Of a stretch of DNA of 30,482 nucleotides, positions 1-9,417 are shown one piece after another (the stretch's first letter is position 1; each line of letters starts with the position of its first letter). A program made the translations under genes and the position numbers. This DNA comes from JAFGPL01 sp046485045 (GTDB lineage Bacteria > Bacteroidota > Bacteroidia > Bacteroidales > UBA10428). The notes beneath the pieces were generated by a model. The model was not told where the DNA came from, searched no databases, and was given only the letters and a program-made list of their open reading frames with translations. The stretch spans positions 1 to 30,482 of the forward strand of contig JAWOHT010000196.1 in NCBI GenBank assembly GCA_046485045.1, read 5' to 3'.

Positions 1-114
1 GAGCAAGGTCCCGCCTACGATGTACTGGCACCGCCGACCGGCGGCACCGCGTCGGGGGACGACTGGCCCACGCCATCAGCGAGTATCCGTACTGTTCTTG
101 GTGAAGCTGGCTGA
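1..114 (+). CDS. Possible 3' end of an unknown coding region (partial)
   Basis: Frame 1 is open from the first base to a TGA at 112-114, giving 37 residues rich in Gly, Pro, Ala, Thr and Asp, ending in TVLGEAG. Codon choice is GC-rich in third positions, unlike the Bacteroidota genes from 814 onward. An overlapping frame starting at 20 is longer but its translation (many Arg, Pro and His) looks less protein-like. The family cannot be recognised. It belongs to the foreign-looking left end of the window and may come from another organism. Confidence 0.2.
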   Translation, partial: EQGPAYDVLAPPTGGTASGDDWPTPSASIRTVLGEAG

Positions 115-353
115 GAACAGCCAGGATGATCACACCACGCCTGAGTTCCTGAACAAGGCTTTGCGTTTGAGTTTGTATGGCATCATCTGTCATAGTATCC
201 TGCCTTTCATAAGTGTATATACTGTATCATAGAAAACATTATAGTGTATATAACATAGTAAGTCAATACTTCATTGTTATATTTTAAGGTTGCGGTTCAT
301 TAAAATCTGAGCCATGTATTCTGCTTTGATAGTAATGATGTTAAAATATAGCT
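115..353. other. Non-coding AT-rich stretch in the foreign left end
   Basis: No convincing gene is seen. The region shifts from balanced to strongly AT-rich at about 180-350, with several TATA-like runs such as gtgtatata near 213-250. It separates the open frame at 1-114 from the WD40 remnant at 354. It could contain a promoter, but no specific box can be defended. Confidence 0.3.
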
Positions 354-713
354 ATGTCTTGGCGGTCAACGGAGGCGAATATCGTAGGTGCCAGATGGGC
401 TGCTGACGGGGAGCAGATTCTGGTCGAGCTAGATAATGGCAAGGCGGTGCTGCTGGACAAGACGGGCGACGATATCCTACGATGCGAGACAGATGCGCGT
501 GACGCCGCTTCCACCCAGGGCACAGCCAGCGCGAAAATCCACCAAGCGAGGGATGGCCGCGCTTGGCTCTACCTGGTTGCAGCCGAGGACCTGATCTCGC
601 TGGCCTGCTCTCGCGCCACCCGCAATCTCTCCCCCGACGAATGGCAGCGCTATCTAGGCGCAGACGTGCCCTATCGCGCCACCTGCCCCAACCTCCTGCC
701 TGCGCAACCATAG
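354..713 (+). pseudogene. C-terminal remnant of a WD40-repeat protein
   Basis: The 119-residue frame opens with one WD40-like blade (about residues 9-42, with WAADGEQILVELDNGKAVLL). It ends with the tail typical of bacterial WD40 proteins, often NTPase-WD40 fusions: LISLACSRATRNLSPDEW, then RYLG and a closing YRATCPNLLP. Full-length relatives have many blades and usually an N-terminal effector or NTPase region, so only the last part is present. A TAA lies in frame at 342-344, directly upstream, so this is not simply a longer gene with a missed start. GC content is high compared with the rest of the window. It is best read as a degraded or foreign gene end; a small free-standing protein is less likely. 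Confidence 0.55.
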
Positions 714-735
714 CCTCACCGCTAACCCATCCCCC

Positions 736-774
736 CGAGCCTGTCAGCAACCTAGCCAGCTGTTGACAGGCTCG
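736..774 (+). terminator. 11-bp inverted repeat after the WD40 remnant
   Basis: cgagcctgtca at 736-746 is matched exactly by tgacaggctcg at 764-774, with a 17-nt loop. It lies 23 bases after the WD40 stop codon, the right place for a transcription terminator, but no T run follows, so Rho-independent function is uncertain. Confidence 0.45.
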
Positions 775-813
775 ATGTTATTCATATACTCGACGCAGAC
801 CCAACATGCCTGA

Positions 814-3800
814 GGAACAGCTTTCGCAGCCATTCATCTGAATAGTTTTGTGACAGACCCCGACAATTCGGTTGCCGAAATTACATGGGCAGCCAGCGGA
901 AACATACTTCTCACCGTGGCCATCAACCCTGCAACTAAGGTGGCCACAATCACTACACCCGGAATAAACTGGAATGGTTCCGAAATAATAACATTTACAG
1001 CTACCGACCCCGGCGGACTTTCAGACAGAGACTCTGTGACATTTACCGTTACACCGGTCAACGACCCTCCTGTGGTGGCTGACATCCCCAACCAGACAGT
1101 ACCAGAAGGAACAGCTTTCGCAGCCATTCATCTGAATAATTTTGTGACAGACCCCGACAATTCGGTTGCCGAAATTACATGGGCAGCCAGCGGAAACATA
1201 CTTCTCACCGTGGCCATCAACCCTGCAACTAAGGTGGCCACAATCACTACTCCCGGAATAAACTGGAATGGTTCCGAAATAATAACATTTACAGCTACCG
1301 ACCCCGGCGGACTTTCCGACAGGGACTCTGTGACATTTACCGTCACCCCTGTCAACGACCCTCCCGTGGTGGCTGACATCCCCAACCAGACAGTACCAGA
1401 AGGAACAGCTTTCGCAGCCATTCATCTGAATAATTTTGTGACAGACCCCGACAATTCGGTTGCCGAAATTACATGGGCAGCCAGTGGAAACATACTCCTC
1501 ACCGTGGCCATCAACCCTGCAACTAAGGTGGCCACAATCACTACGCCCGGAAAAAACTGGAATGGTTCCGAAATAATAACCTTTACAGCTACCGACCCCG
1601 GCGGACTTTCCGACAGGGACTCTGTGACATTTACCGTTACACCGGTCAACGACCCTCCCGTGGTGGCTGACATCCCCAACCAGACAGTGCCTGAAGGAAC
1701 AGCTTTCGCAGCCATTAATCTGAATAATTATGTGACAGACCCCGACAATTCGGTTGCCGAAATTACATGGGCAGCCAGCGGAAACATACTCCTCACCGTG
1801 GCCATCAACCCTGCAACTAAGGTGGCCACAATCACTACACCCGGAATAAACTGGAATGGTTCCGAAATAATAACCTTTACGGCTACCGACCCCGGCGGAC
1901 TTTCCGACAGGGACTCGGTGACATTTACCGTTACCCCCATAAATGACCCGCCAATACTAAGCGAAATTGAGCCCTCAACCTTGAATTATTCAGAAGGGGA
2001 AGGTGAAAAAAGCATTTCATCAACCATTCGTATTGAGGATATTGATAATGTTAATATTCCATCTGCCATTGTTTCTTTCGTAACCGGATATAACAAGACA
2101 GAGGACAGGCTCATATTCCAGAACACTACCGGTATCTCAGGCATTTGGAACAGTGAAACAGGCTCGCTTAATTTAACAGGAACAGCCACACTCGCAAATT
2201 ATCAGCAGGCATTACGAAGTGTTAAATATTTAAATTACAATAATATAAACCCTGACAATACACTTCGTACCATTAAATTCATTGTATTCGATGGTAACCT
2301 TTATAGTAATTTCCTTACACGAAACATTAGTGTTACCCAGGTAAATGACCCTCCATCAGCTTCAAATGTAATGGCAGGCGGAAGTAAACTCATCTTCTCG
2401 TTATTAAGTGGTAATTACAGCTACCATGATCCTGAAGGTGATGCAGAAGGAAATTCAGAATTAGGATGGTTCAGGGCATTAAATGCCTCAGGAGACAATC
2501 CGGTAAAAATTTCAGCATCAAGACAATACAGGATACAATTCTCTGAAGGGGGCAAGTGGATTAGTTTTGCTGTTAAGCCCAAAGATGTTAAAAACGCAAT
2601 ATCCGACACCTTTTATCACAGCATTTATGAATATGTCAACGCTGCACCAGTTGCATTAAACCCTAAGGTAACCGGACTCATAGGCCTGAACCAGATTGTA
2701 ACCGCCGAATTTGATTACAGTGACCCGGAAGACAATCCTGAAGACACTGAAAACCATAAATATACATGGTACAAAGCAGATGACGATCAGGATAATTCAA
2801 TCAAAACTATTATCGGTACAGAAAAGCAGTATTCCATATCAAATGCAGATGATGGAAAATTTATTAGTTTCGAAGCAGTACCGGCAGCGCTATCAGGTTC
2901 TCTTCTTGGCGAAACAATCAGTAGCGATTGGTTTGGTCCTGTTCGAAGGCTGCCATCTGCCGAAATTAGCGGAAACGACTCTGTTTGTACAGGTGATACT
3001 GCCCGATTAACAGTTCGGCTTACTTACGGCACACCCCCCTGGAGCTTTACTTTTCGTGTTAACGGTAAAAATTCCAAAACCATTAGCGGGATAAAAGGTA
3101 CAACCTATATATTGAAAGTAGTTGAAAGTGGAGTTTACTCTTTATCTTCGGTAAAAGATGCAAACAGGCATGGCATAGTTTCAGGTACAGCCAGGGTATC
3201 TTATCGTATTGCACCCACAGCCCTTCTATCAGGTGGAGGAACTATTTGTGAAGGAACGGCTGCTTCTTTGAAAGTTGAACTTACCGGCAGGCCCCCCTGG
3301 GCTGTAAAATACCGGAAAGACAACCTTTCGCCTGTTGTTGCCGGTAATATCGCATCAAATGTTTTCATAATACCGGTAAAAAACAAGGGTACCTATACAT
3401 TGACAGAGGTTACCGATAAATACTGTAAGGGAACAGCTTCGGGCAACGCTTCGGTTTCGGTGCTACCTGCCCCGGAAGTAGAGATCACAGGTCTTCAAAG
3501 GGCTTATAGCGTTGAAAACAAAGAAATACCTGTTTTTGGCAAACCCAAAGGGGGCAGTTTCAGCGGTGATGGGCTTCTTACGCGCAACGATTCAGTGTTT
3601 TTTTATCCAAGATGGGCCGGTGTTGCCGGGTCGCCGCATAAAATATTATATACCTATGTTAGCCCCTCCACTGGTTGCACAGGAAAAGACTCAGTTATGG
3701 TAGATGTTCTGAAAGTTAATGCTGATATCGTCTTTCCAAATAATAAATTACTTATTTGCTATAACGACAAACCCTTTATCATCAGAGGGACAAACATTGG

Positions 3801-6270
3801 AAATGTTATCGGAAAACTAACAATCTCCGGCGGCAAAGGATTAACAGATAATGGAGACAACTCAGCATCGATCGCCCCCTCTAAACTCACAGGCGGTGAG
3901 TACCATGTTACCTACAGGTATTACCACCAGGCCTGGTTTGAGTTTACGAAAAGTTTCACAGTTGAATATATTAATTCAATATGGCTTATAGGATTTGACA
4001 AAAATACCTTTTGTAACAATGAGTTACAGTACCCGTTAAATGGCAATATGGAAAACGGAGTCTTTCACGGTGAAAATGTTACGGGCAATCAAAACACAGG
4101 GTTTTATTACGTTCCGTCCTTTGCACTGCCAGGCAGAGACACAATTTTTTATACCTATACAACACCTAACGGTTGTTCGAGGAGCATTTCTGAAAAAGTG
4201 ACCATTTATGAAGCCCCAATAATAAGTTTTCTGGTGAATGACTCATGTATTAACACCGATTCTGAAATACCGGTTTATTTTACGAACCATACGATATCAG
4301 AAGACACCATAGTGGCCTGGCAATGGAGTTTTGATGATCCGTCATCTGGCAATCACAATACCAGTACATTAAAAAACCCGGAACACGTGTATCGTGATGC
4401 CGGAACACGTTATGTTTCACTGCAAGCTATGTCATTCCTTGGATGTTCGTCATTGCTCGAAAAAAAGCTGACATTTGGCGACCGCCCAAAAATTGATTTC
4501 AAATGGGACAGCGAATGTTTTCATGAGAACGAACCTGTACTGTTTACAGACCATTCAACGATAAAAGTCGGGCTACCTGAAACATATCAATGGACAGTGA
4601 AACTCAACCAAAAGGATTCGGTGTTAGAAAACAAAGATATTCGTTTCAGCTTTGATGCACCTGGTGAATATCTGATAACCCATGTCGTAAAGTCGAACTA
4701 TGGCTGTTCCGGTACTCTTTCAAAGGTTATTCCTGTAAGGCCTCTTATCATTATTTCGGAAAATGCTTATTATGAAGATTTTGAAAATGGCACTCACGGC
4801 TGGAATGTTGTATCTCAGTCGCCTGAACAAATTAATACCTGGGTGTTGGATAACAGTATACAAGAATCGGCAACAGGTTCAAATTACTGGCATACTCAAA
4901 TAAGGCCCGGCATAAAACAGCAATCATCTGTTATCAGCCCTTGTTTTGATTTTTCAATGGCACAAAAACCCATGATCCGGTTTGCAGCTAAAAGAAGTTT
5001 TGACCAGTCAAGAGACGGTGCCGTGCTTCAATACACCTCTAAAAACATAAATGAATGGAATAATGTGGGTGATCTTAACAGCGGAATTAACTGGTACAAC
5101 AAATATTCCATTAAAGGCCTTCCGGGGGGTCAATCCATTGGCTGGTCAGACACAAAAGACAAAAACTGGACTGAAATGAAACATCATCTCGATTTCCTAA
5201 AAGGGTTATCGGACGTACAGTTAAGGTTTGCATACGGAAATGATGGCACATCGGGTTACGAAGGCTTTGCATTCGACAGTGTATGGATTGGTAACCGCAG
5301 TAAGTTAGTACTTCTCGAGCATTTTACCAATACCACAGACACCACCAGTATTTCGTCCAACACCAAATTGCAGGATGTTTTCCAAAGGTTAAACAGCGAT
5401 GTAGTTAAAATACATTACCACACATCGTTTCCGGGCCATGACCCCCTGAACCGTGAGAATCCGTTGGTTGCAGAAGCAAGGGTTTTTTATTATGGTCTTA
5501 TTGAAGTTCCTTATACCTTAATGGATGGTGGTAAAGATGGTTTTCACCGCTACGATTACTATCTTAAGTATCCTGATATAAGTAAAATACAAATGCAATC
5601 TCTTTCAGAACCTCTGTTCGATATTGATGTAACCACAGACTTTACAACAACTGCAGTTAATATTAATTTAATAATAAAGGCTTTAAAAACTTTAGAAATC
5701 AATGAATATACCCTGCATATTGCAATAATAGAGAAAGAAATTACAGGAGTTCAAAGCATTAACGGAGAATCCCGGTTCAGGGATGTGGTAAAGGCTTTGG
5801 TACCAAGCCCGGCAGGCTCTTACCTGCACAAAGAGTGGACATTGAATGAGAAACTTGAACTCAAATATTCATGGAACTATTCGAAAAATGTAAGGCGAAC
5901 TGATCAGCTAAGGGTGATAGCTTTTATTCAGGATGAAGGTACAAGAGAAATTTATCAGTCTGCCATAGACAGATTCGATATTGTGAGTTCTGATCAAGAA
6001 TCTCCGGCCCGCAGCAGCATGGTTGATTATAAAGTATACCCCAATCCTGCTTCAGACTATGCAGTAATTGCATTCTCATCTCCCCTCGTTGAAGATTTCA
6101 TAATGAGAATTTACAGCGCTGACGGTAAAATGGTTGAAAATAAAAAACTTGAAGCAGGAACTATGGTTTATTATCTTGAAACCATGCTTTATGAAAAGGG
6201 ATTATATTTTATTTCCCTTACATCAAAAAATACTTTATTTAGACCAGTACGTTTAGTGGTTAACAACTAA
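814..6270 (+). CDS. T9SS-exported multidomain adhesin-like protein, 5'-truncated
   Basis: Residue numbers count from the GTG at 850. About 1-368 are tandem cadherin/Big-type repeats (VNDPPVV linkers), followed by further Ig-like segments (to about 700) and two TPPW/RPPW-type Ig-like modules (about 700-880). A PKD domain lies near 1125-1215 (WQWSFDDPSS). A jelly-roll-like segment starts at about 1307 (YYEDFENGTHGW). An Omp28-like thioredoxin-fold segment spans about 1484-1715. The last 80 residues are a type A T9SS sorting domain (YKVYPNPASDYAV to the C terminus). The protein is therefore inferred to cross the outer membrane by T9SS and be anchored at or released from the surface. No signal peptide is present: the reading frame meets TGA at 811-813, inside a repeat unit that is intact in the other copies. 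GTG 850 is not a credible native start. The true N terminus is missing, by chimeric assembly or real truncation. Confidence 0.85.
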   Translation, partial: GTAFAAIHLNSFVTDPDNSVAEITWAASGNILLTVAINPATKVATITTPGINWNGSEIITFTATDPGGLSDRDSVTFTVTPVNDPPVVADIPNQTVPEGTAFAAIHLNNFVTDPDNSVAEITWAASGNILLTVAINPATKVATITTPGINWNGSEIITFTATDPGGLSDRDSVTFTVTPVNDPPVVADIPNQTVPEGTAFAAIHLNNFVTDPDNSVAEITWAASGNILLTVAINPATKVATITTPGKNWNGSEIITFTATDPGGLSDRDSVTFTVTPVNDPPVVADIPNQTVPEGTAFAAINLNNYVTDPDNSVAEITWAASGNILLTVAINPATKVATITTPGINWNGSEIITFTATDPGGLSDRDSVTFTVTPINDPPILSEIEPSTLNYSEGEGEKSISSTIRIEDIDNVNIPSAIVSFVTGYNKTEDRLIFQNTTGISGIWNSETGSLNLTGTATLANYQQALRSVKYLNYNNINPDNTLRTIKFIVFDGNLYSNFLTRNISVTQVNDPPSASNVMAGGSKLIFSLLSGNYSYHDPEGDAEGNSELGWFRALNASGDNPVKISASRQYRIQFSEGGKWISFAVKPKDVKNAISDTFYHSIYEYVNAAPVALNPKVTGLIGLNQIVTAEFDYSDPEDNPEDTENHKYTWYKADDDQDNSIKTIIGTEKQYSISNADDGKFISFEAVPAALSGSLLGETISSDWFGPVRRLPSAEISGNDSVCTGDTARLTVRLTYGTPPWSFTFRVNGKNSKTISGIKGTTYILKVVESGVYSLSSVKDANRHGIVSGTARVSYRIAPTALLSGGGTICEGTAASLKVELTGRPPWAVKYRKDNLSPVVAGNIASNVFIIPVKNKGTYTLTEVTDKYCKGTASGNASVSVLPAPEVEITGLQRAYSVENKEIPVFGKPKGGSFSGDGLLTRNDSVFFYPRWAGVAGSPHKILYTYVSPSTGCTGKDSVMVDVLKVNADIVFPNNKLLICYNDKPFIIRGTNIGNVIGKLTISGGKGLTDNGDNSASIAPSKLTGGEYHVTYRYYHQAWFEFTKSFTVEYINSIWLIGFDKNTFCNNELQYPLNGNMENGVFHGENVTGNQNTGFYYVPSFALPGRDTIFYTYTTPNGCSRSISEKVTIYEAPIISFLVNDSCINTDSEIPVYFTNHTISEDTIVAWQWSFDDPSSGNHNTSTLKNPEHVYRDAGTRYVSLQAMSFLGCSSLLEKKLTFGDRPKIDFKWDSECFHENEPVLFTDHSTIKVGLPETYQWTVKLNQKDSVLENKDIRFSFDAPGEYLITHVVKSNYGCSGTLSKVIPVRPLIIISENAYYEDFENGTHGWNVVSQSPEQINTWVLDNSIQESATGSNYWHTQIRPGIKQQSSVISPCFDFSMAQKPMIRFAAKRSFDQSRDGAVLQYTSKNINEWNNVGDLNSGINWYNKYSIKGLPGGQSIGWSDTKDKNWTEMKHHLDFLKGLSDVQLRFAYGNDGTSGYEGFAFDSVWIGNRSKLVLLEHFTNTTDTTSISSNTKLQDVFQRLNSDVVKIHYHTSFPGHDPLNRENPLVAEARVFYYGLIEVPYTLMDGGKDGFHRYDYYLKYPDISKIQMQSLSEPLFDIDVTTDFTTTAVNINLIIKALKTLEINEYTLHIAIIEKEITGVQSINGESRFRDVVKALVPSPAGSYLHKEWTLNEKLELKYSWNYSKNVRRTDQLRVIAFIQDEGTREIYQSAIDRFDIVSSDQESPARSSMVDYKVYPNPASDYAVIAFSSPLVEDFIMRIYSADGKMVENKKLEAGTMVYYLETMLYEKGLYFISLTSKNTLFRPVRLVVNN
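817..1950 (+). repeat. Four near-identical 294-bp tandem repeats (98 aa each)
   Basis: Units begin at 817, 1111, 1405 and 1699, each starting acagctttcgcagccatt. The first three are complete 294-bp units and the fourth diverges after about 1940. Differences are a handful of bases per unit (for example gtg/gta, aaa/ata, tct/tcg), so nucleotide identity is very high. Each unit encodes one cadherin/Big-like domain that contains ITWAASGNILLTVAINPAT and ends in TPVNDPP. Such near-identity implies recent duplication or gene conversion, and it marks a place where assemblies often collapse or misjoin. Confidence 0.95.
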
Positions 6271-6277
6271 TATCCTG

Positions 6278-6313
6278 AAAAATACCACCGTCAACAAGGG
6301 TTCAGGTATTTTT
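6278..6313. terminator. Probable bidirectional terminator between convergent genes
   Basis: aaaaatacc at 6278-6286 pairs with ggtattttt at 6305-6313 around an 18-nt loop. The A run on one side and T run on the other allow termination in both directions. It sits after the stop of the adhesin gene and overlaps the last codons of the convergent histidine kinase gene. Confidence 0.45.
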
Positions 6314-8509
6314 TACCGGCAGCAACAAAAAGAAAGTTGTGCCGGTATCTGCATTGGGTTGATACCAAATCCTTCCGGAAAGCAATCCGGCGAGCTGTCT
6401 GGAAATTGACAAACCCAACCCGAATCCCGAATAAAGTTTGCCTTCATTGGAACTTATTTTGATAAAGCGTTTAAAAATACTACCACCCAATTCTTCACTT
6501 ACACCAATACCTGTATCTTTTACATAAAACTCAATCTCGCTTTCGGTTCTCTGGTATCCAATTTCGACAGAACCCTTCTCTGTGAATTTTAAAGCATTGT
6601 TTACCAGGTTGTAAAGTATCTGTCGCAGCCTTATTGCATCTGTCTCGATAAACATATTATCAGTTTCAGCATGGTTTCTAAAAATAAACTCTATGGGTGT
6701 TTTATCACATCGCTCCTTTTCCCTTTCAGCATACAACGATATCTCAGACAACACCTCATGCACATTTACCCTGCTGATGTTAATTTCAAGCTGGCCGGCT
6801 TCAATCTTTGAAATATCAATAATATCATTGATAAGCGTAAGCAGATGGTCTGAAGAAGAACGGATATACTTTGACATTTTTTTTATATCTTCATCGTCAA
6901 TGCTTCGTTCAGACAAAAGGTAAGAAAATCCAACAATCGAATTCAGCGGGGTCCTTATTTCATGCGACATATTGGCAAGAAAAGCAGACTTAAGCCTGTC
7001 CGACTCCTCAGATTTCTTTTTTGCATTGATAAGTTCCTGTTCGGCTTGTTTATTATTGGTTACATCAATAACAATACCCCTGACCCCAAAGGGCTTTCCG
7101 TCTTTTAGAATAAGATTGGGATGAATTTCATAAATAAAATGCCTGCCCTCTCTATTTACAAAGGTGAAAGTTGTGTCTGTGATCTCTTCTTTTTTAATTA
7201 ATCCTTTGATATTACGACTTACTTTCTCAAAGTCTTCTTTTACCACCACATCCATTAAGGTAACGCCCCGGTTTAAATCTTCTTTGGTGTAGCCGAACTT
7301 CTCAAAAGCCTGGTTATTCACAAAAAGAAACTTACCGTCCAGGTCGGTTTCAAATACAATTTGCGGGAGAAGTTCTGCAAACTCCCTGAACCTGATTTCA
7401 CTTTCCTTATATTTTTTTTCGGCTTTTACCCTCCTGAAATTACTAAGGATAAGAAATGTGATGATCGTTAACAGGATGATGATAAAAATAATCACTGCAA
7501 CAGTTTCATATTTATATTCTTCAAACAATTTTTCGGGTTTATTGATAAATACAGCCCCTTCTGGAAAATCTTGTATATCCAGATTGAATTTTTCAACCAT
7601 TTTATAATCAAATATAAACTCTCCTTGCTGCTCGGAGGTTCTTGGAATATGTTTTTTATCTTCAACATCAAGAAGCATGAGCGCTATAAGGCCAGTCTCG
7701 AACCCGTGTATCCGTCCAGACCTCACGAATCCGCCGACAGCTCCTGCTCCTATTACCCCGCGATAACCTGAATAAACAGGAACACGGGCATGCTTTGCCA
7801 AAGTGGCTCCTAAAACTTCAGGAATTACAGAATTTCCGTACGAATCTACCCCAATACCATGGTAATAAATAATGTTATTACTGCCGATATTTGCAACTTT
7901 TTCAGTAAGAGAATGAATCGTATAATTGCCGATCAAAACAAGTTCTGTTGAAATATTCATTTCTCTAAAGCAAACTGTAAGAACACTGTCACGAATTTTC
8001 CCTGTGGTGCTGTTTTCAGAAACATAATAAAAGGTATCTGGCCTGAATTTGTGAATCTTCAAAATTGTTTGCACAATTGGCAGCCAGTCGTCTGTTTCAA
8101 GCACTCCGAAATAATTTCTGCTTTCAATATCGTAATCTTTGTAATTTGAGATGCCGCAAAATACAACCGGAGCGCCGCAAAATTTGTCAAACCCGCTGTT
8201 TATTATGAATTCAAGGGCATTGTTATCAGAAGTGATAATCAGGTCTATTTTAACCTTATGATATTTACTATTTAAATAGTCTTTAAAATTATTTATACTT
8301 TGTACATCTGGAAATCTCTTGGCATCCAGAAATTCAACATATAAATTTATATCGGCCCTGCTGGCAAAAGCTTCACTTACCCCGCTGGTAATTCCATCGG
8401 TCCATGAAAATCCCGGATGATATGAATTCACAAGCAGAACATTCTTTTCACAATAAGCATTGATAAAAAGAAACATTGAAATACACAATAAATAAAAACG
8501 GCGCTCCAT
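6302..8509 (-). CDS. Membrane sensor histidine kinase with ABC-type substrate-binding sensor and PAS domain
   Basis: The 735-residue protein has an N-terminal hydrophobic signal (1-20), then a periplasmic domain to about 330 that resembles ABC-transporter substrate-binding proteins (VLLVNSYHPGFSW, later DLIITSDNNALEF). One membrane helix follows (about 339-361), then a PAS domain (about 370-490, with VFETDLDGKFLFVNNQAF). The HisKA dimerisation box FLANMSHEIRTPLNS has the phospho-acceptor at His516. The ATPase domain has N box NLVNNALKF, G1 VKDTGIGV and G2 GFGLGLSISR. It should autophosphorylate in response to a periplasmic ligand and hand the phosphate to a partner regulator. No receiver domain is fused and no response regulator is adjacent, so it is an orphan here. 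The start is the ATG at 8507-8509. It is convergent with the adhesin gene. Confidence 0.9.
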   Translation of the reverse strand: MERRFYLLCISMFLFINAYCEKNVLLVNSYHPGFSWTDGITSGVSEAFASRADINLYVEFLDAKRFPDVQSINNFKDYLNSKYHKVKIDLIITSDNNALEFIINSGFDKFCGAPVVFCGISNYKDYDIESRNYFGVLETDDWLPIVQTILKIHKFRPDTFYYVSENSTTGKIRDSVLTVCFREMNISTELVLIGNYTIHSLTEKVANIGSNNIIYYHGIGVDSYGNSVIPEVLGATLAKHARVPVYSGYRGVIGAGAVGGFVRSGRIHGFETGLIALMLLDVEDKKHIPRTSEQQGEFIFDYKMVEKFNLDIQDFPEGAVFINKPEKLFEEYKYETVAVIIFIIILLTIITFLILSNFRRVKAEKKYKESEIRFREFAELLPQIVFETDLDGKFLFVNNQAFEKFGYTKEDLNRGVTLMDVVVKEDFEKVSRNIKGLIKKEEITDTTFTFVNREGRHFIYEIHPNLILKDGKPFGVRGIVIDVTNNKQAEQELINAKKKSEESDRLKSAFLANMSHEIRTPLNSIVGFSYLLSERSIDDEDIKKMSKYIRSSSDHLLTLINDIIDISKIEAGQLEINISRVNVHEVLSEISLYAEREKERCDKTPIEFIFRNHAETDNMFIETDAIRLRQILYNLVNNALKFTEKGSVEIGYQRTESEIEFYVKDTGIGVSEELGGSIFKRFIKISSNEGKLYSGFGLGLSISRQLAGLLSGRIWYQPNADTGTTFFLLLPVKNT

Positions 8510-8718
8510 CAGGTTAATACTTCAAACAGGGAAAATACAGTCATTAAATAAAAAAAATTGCTATTAAAACTTAGTAATACAAATCTGCAAATATAATGAA
8601 ACTTTATATTTGACTGTTTATAAAAGTAATACCTGCTTAAAACCAGGTTTTTCACCACAATTATAACATTATTACCGTGAAAATAACTAAATTTACTTAC
8701 ATCATTTTGAATAAACAG
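8510..8718. promoter_or_regulatory. Divergent intergenic region with two inverted repeats
   Basis: This region must hold the promoters of the histidine kinase (-) and the phosphoesterase (+). It contains an exact 8-bp inverted repeat, aaatataa (8589-8596) and ttatattt (8604-8611), with a 7-nt spacer. A second, aaaacc-a-ggtttt, spans 8639-8651. Either could be an operator; no T run makes them obvious terminators. Assignment to a regulator is not possible from sequence alone. Confidence 0.35.
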
Positions 8719-9378
8719 ATGGAAATTATTGCATTTTCAGATATTCACGGGCAAACAGATTCTTTTGACAAGATATCAGGAAGCATTAAATCGGCCGACT
8801 TAATTGTCATTGCAGGTGATATTACTCATTTTGGTTTTGAAAAAGATGCCAGGGCTGTGTTGGAAATAATAGCTCAATATAACAACCAGATACTTGTTGT
8901 ACCGGGCAACTGTGATAATACAGCTGTGGTGAAATATCTTTGTGGGCAGGAATGGAATTTACACAACGAAGTGAAAAATATCAACGGATACACTTTTATT
9001 GGACTGGGAGGTTCACTGCCTTGTCCCGGTAAAACACCCCTCGAATATTCTGAAAAGGAATACAGTTTACATATTGCTTCCATTGAAGGAAAAATAAGCG
9101 CCGAAACCCAAAAAATCCTTATTACCCACCAGCCACCAGTTAACACGATTAACGATCAGGTTGTATCGGGCCAGCACGTGGGGAGCAGTGTAATCAGAGG
9201 GTTCATTGAATCACTTCAACCACTGATAACTTTTACAGGACATATTCATGAAGGTATTGGTATAGATACCATTGGCAAATCCAAGGTCATTAATCCCGGC
9301 CCCTTAAGGGAAGGCAACTACGCCTACGCGAAAATACTTGACGGACAAATTATTGACCTGGACATCAGAAAAATCTGA
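8719..9378 (+). CDS. Calcineurin-like metallophosphoesterase
   Basis: All five metallophosphoesterase motifs are visible: FSDIHG near the N terminus, AGDIT, PGNCD, ITHQPP and GHIHEGIG. They are followed by INPGPL, which is usual at the end of YfcE/MJ0936-type phosphodiesterases. The family binds two divalent metals and hydrolyses phosphomono- or diesters; the substrate is unknown. The ATG at 8719 is preferred because the FSDIHG strand then lies at residues 6-11. An in-frame GTG at 8677 would add 14 residues with no counterpart in the fold. The protein has no signal peptide and is likely cytoplasmic. It is a single gene, divergent from the kinase and convergent with the ABC transporter. A second, shorter phosphodiesterase lies at 25641. 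Confidence 0.85.
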   Translation: MEIIAFSDIHGQTDSFDKISGSIKSADLIVIAGDITHFGFEKDARAVLEIIAQYNNQILVVPGNCDNTAVVKYLCGQEWNLHNEVKNINGYTFIGLGGSLPCPGKTPLEYSEKEYSLHIASIEGKISAETQKILITHQPPVNTINDQVVSGQHVGSSVIRGFIESLQPLITFTGHIHEGIGIDTIGKSKVINPGPLREGNYAYAKILDGQIIDLDIRKI

Positions 9379-9417
9379 AATACATTACATCTTAGTTGTT
9401 ACAACATGTTTTAGACT

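Noticed and set aside
20..232. 70-codon frame at the left end
   Set aside because: Its composition is unlike a protein and it overlaps the more plausible open frame at 1-114.
834..1715. Three minus-strand 97-codon frames plus a longer one over the tandem repeats
   Set aside because: They are antisense shadows of the 294-bp coding repeats; their identical lengths follow from the repeat period.
817..1950. Regularly spaced repeats as a CRISPR array
   Set aside because: The unit is 294 bp, contiguous and coding, without short repeat/unique spacer alternation.
9379..9417. gttgt-t-acaac palindrome between the convergent phosphoesterase and ABC transporter genes as a terminator
   Set aside because: Five bp with a one-base centre cannot form a usable hairpin and no T run follows.
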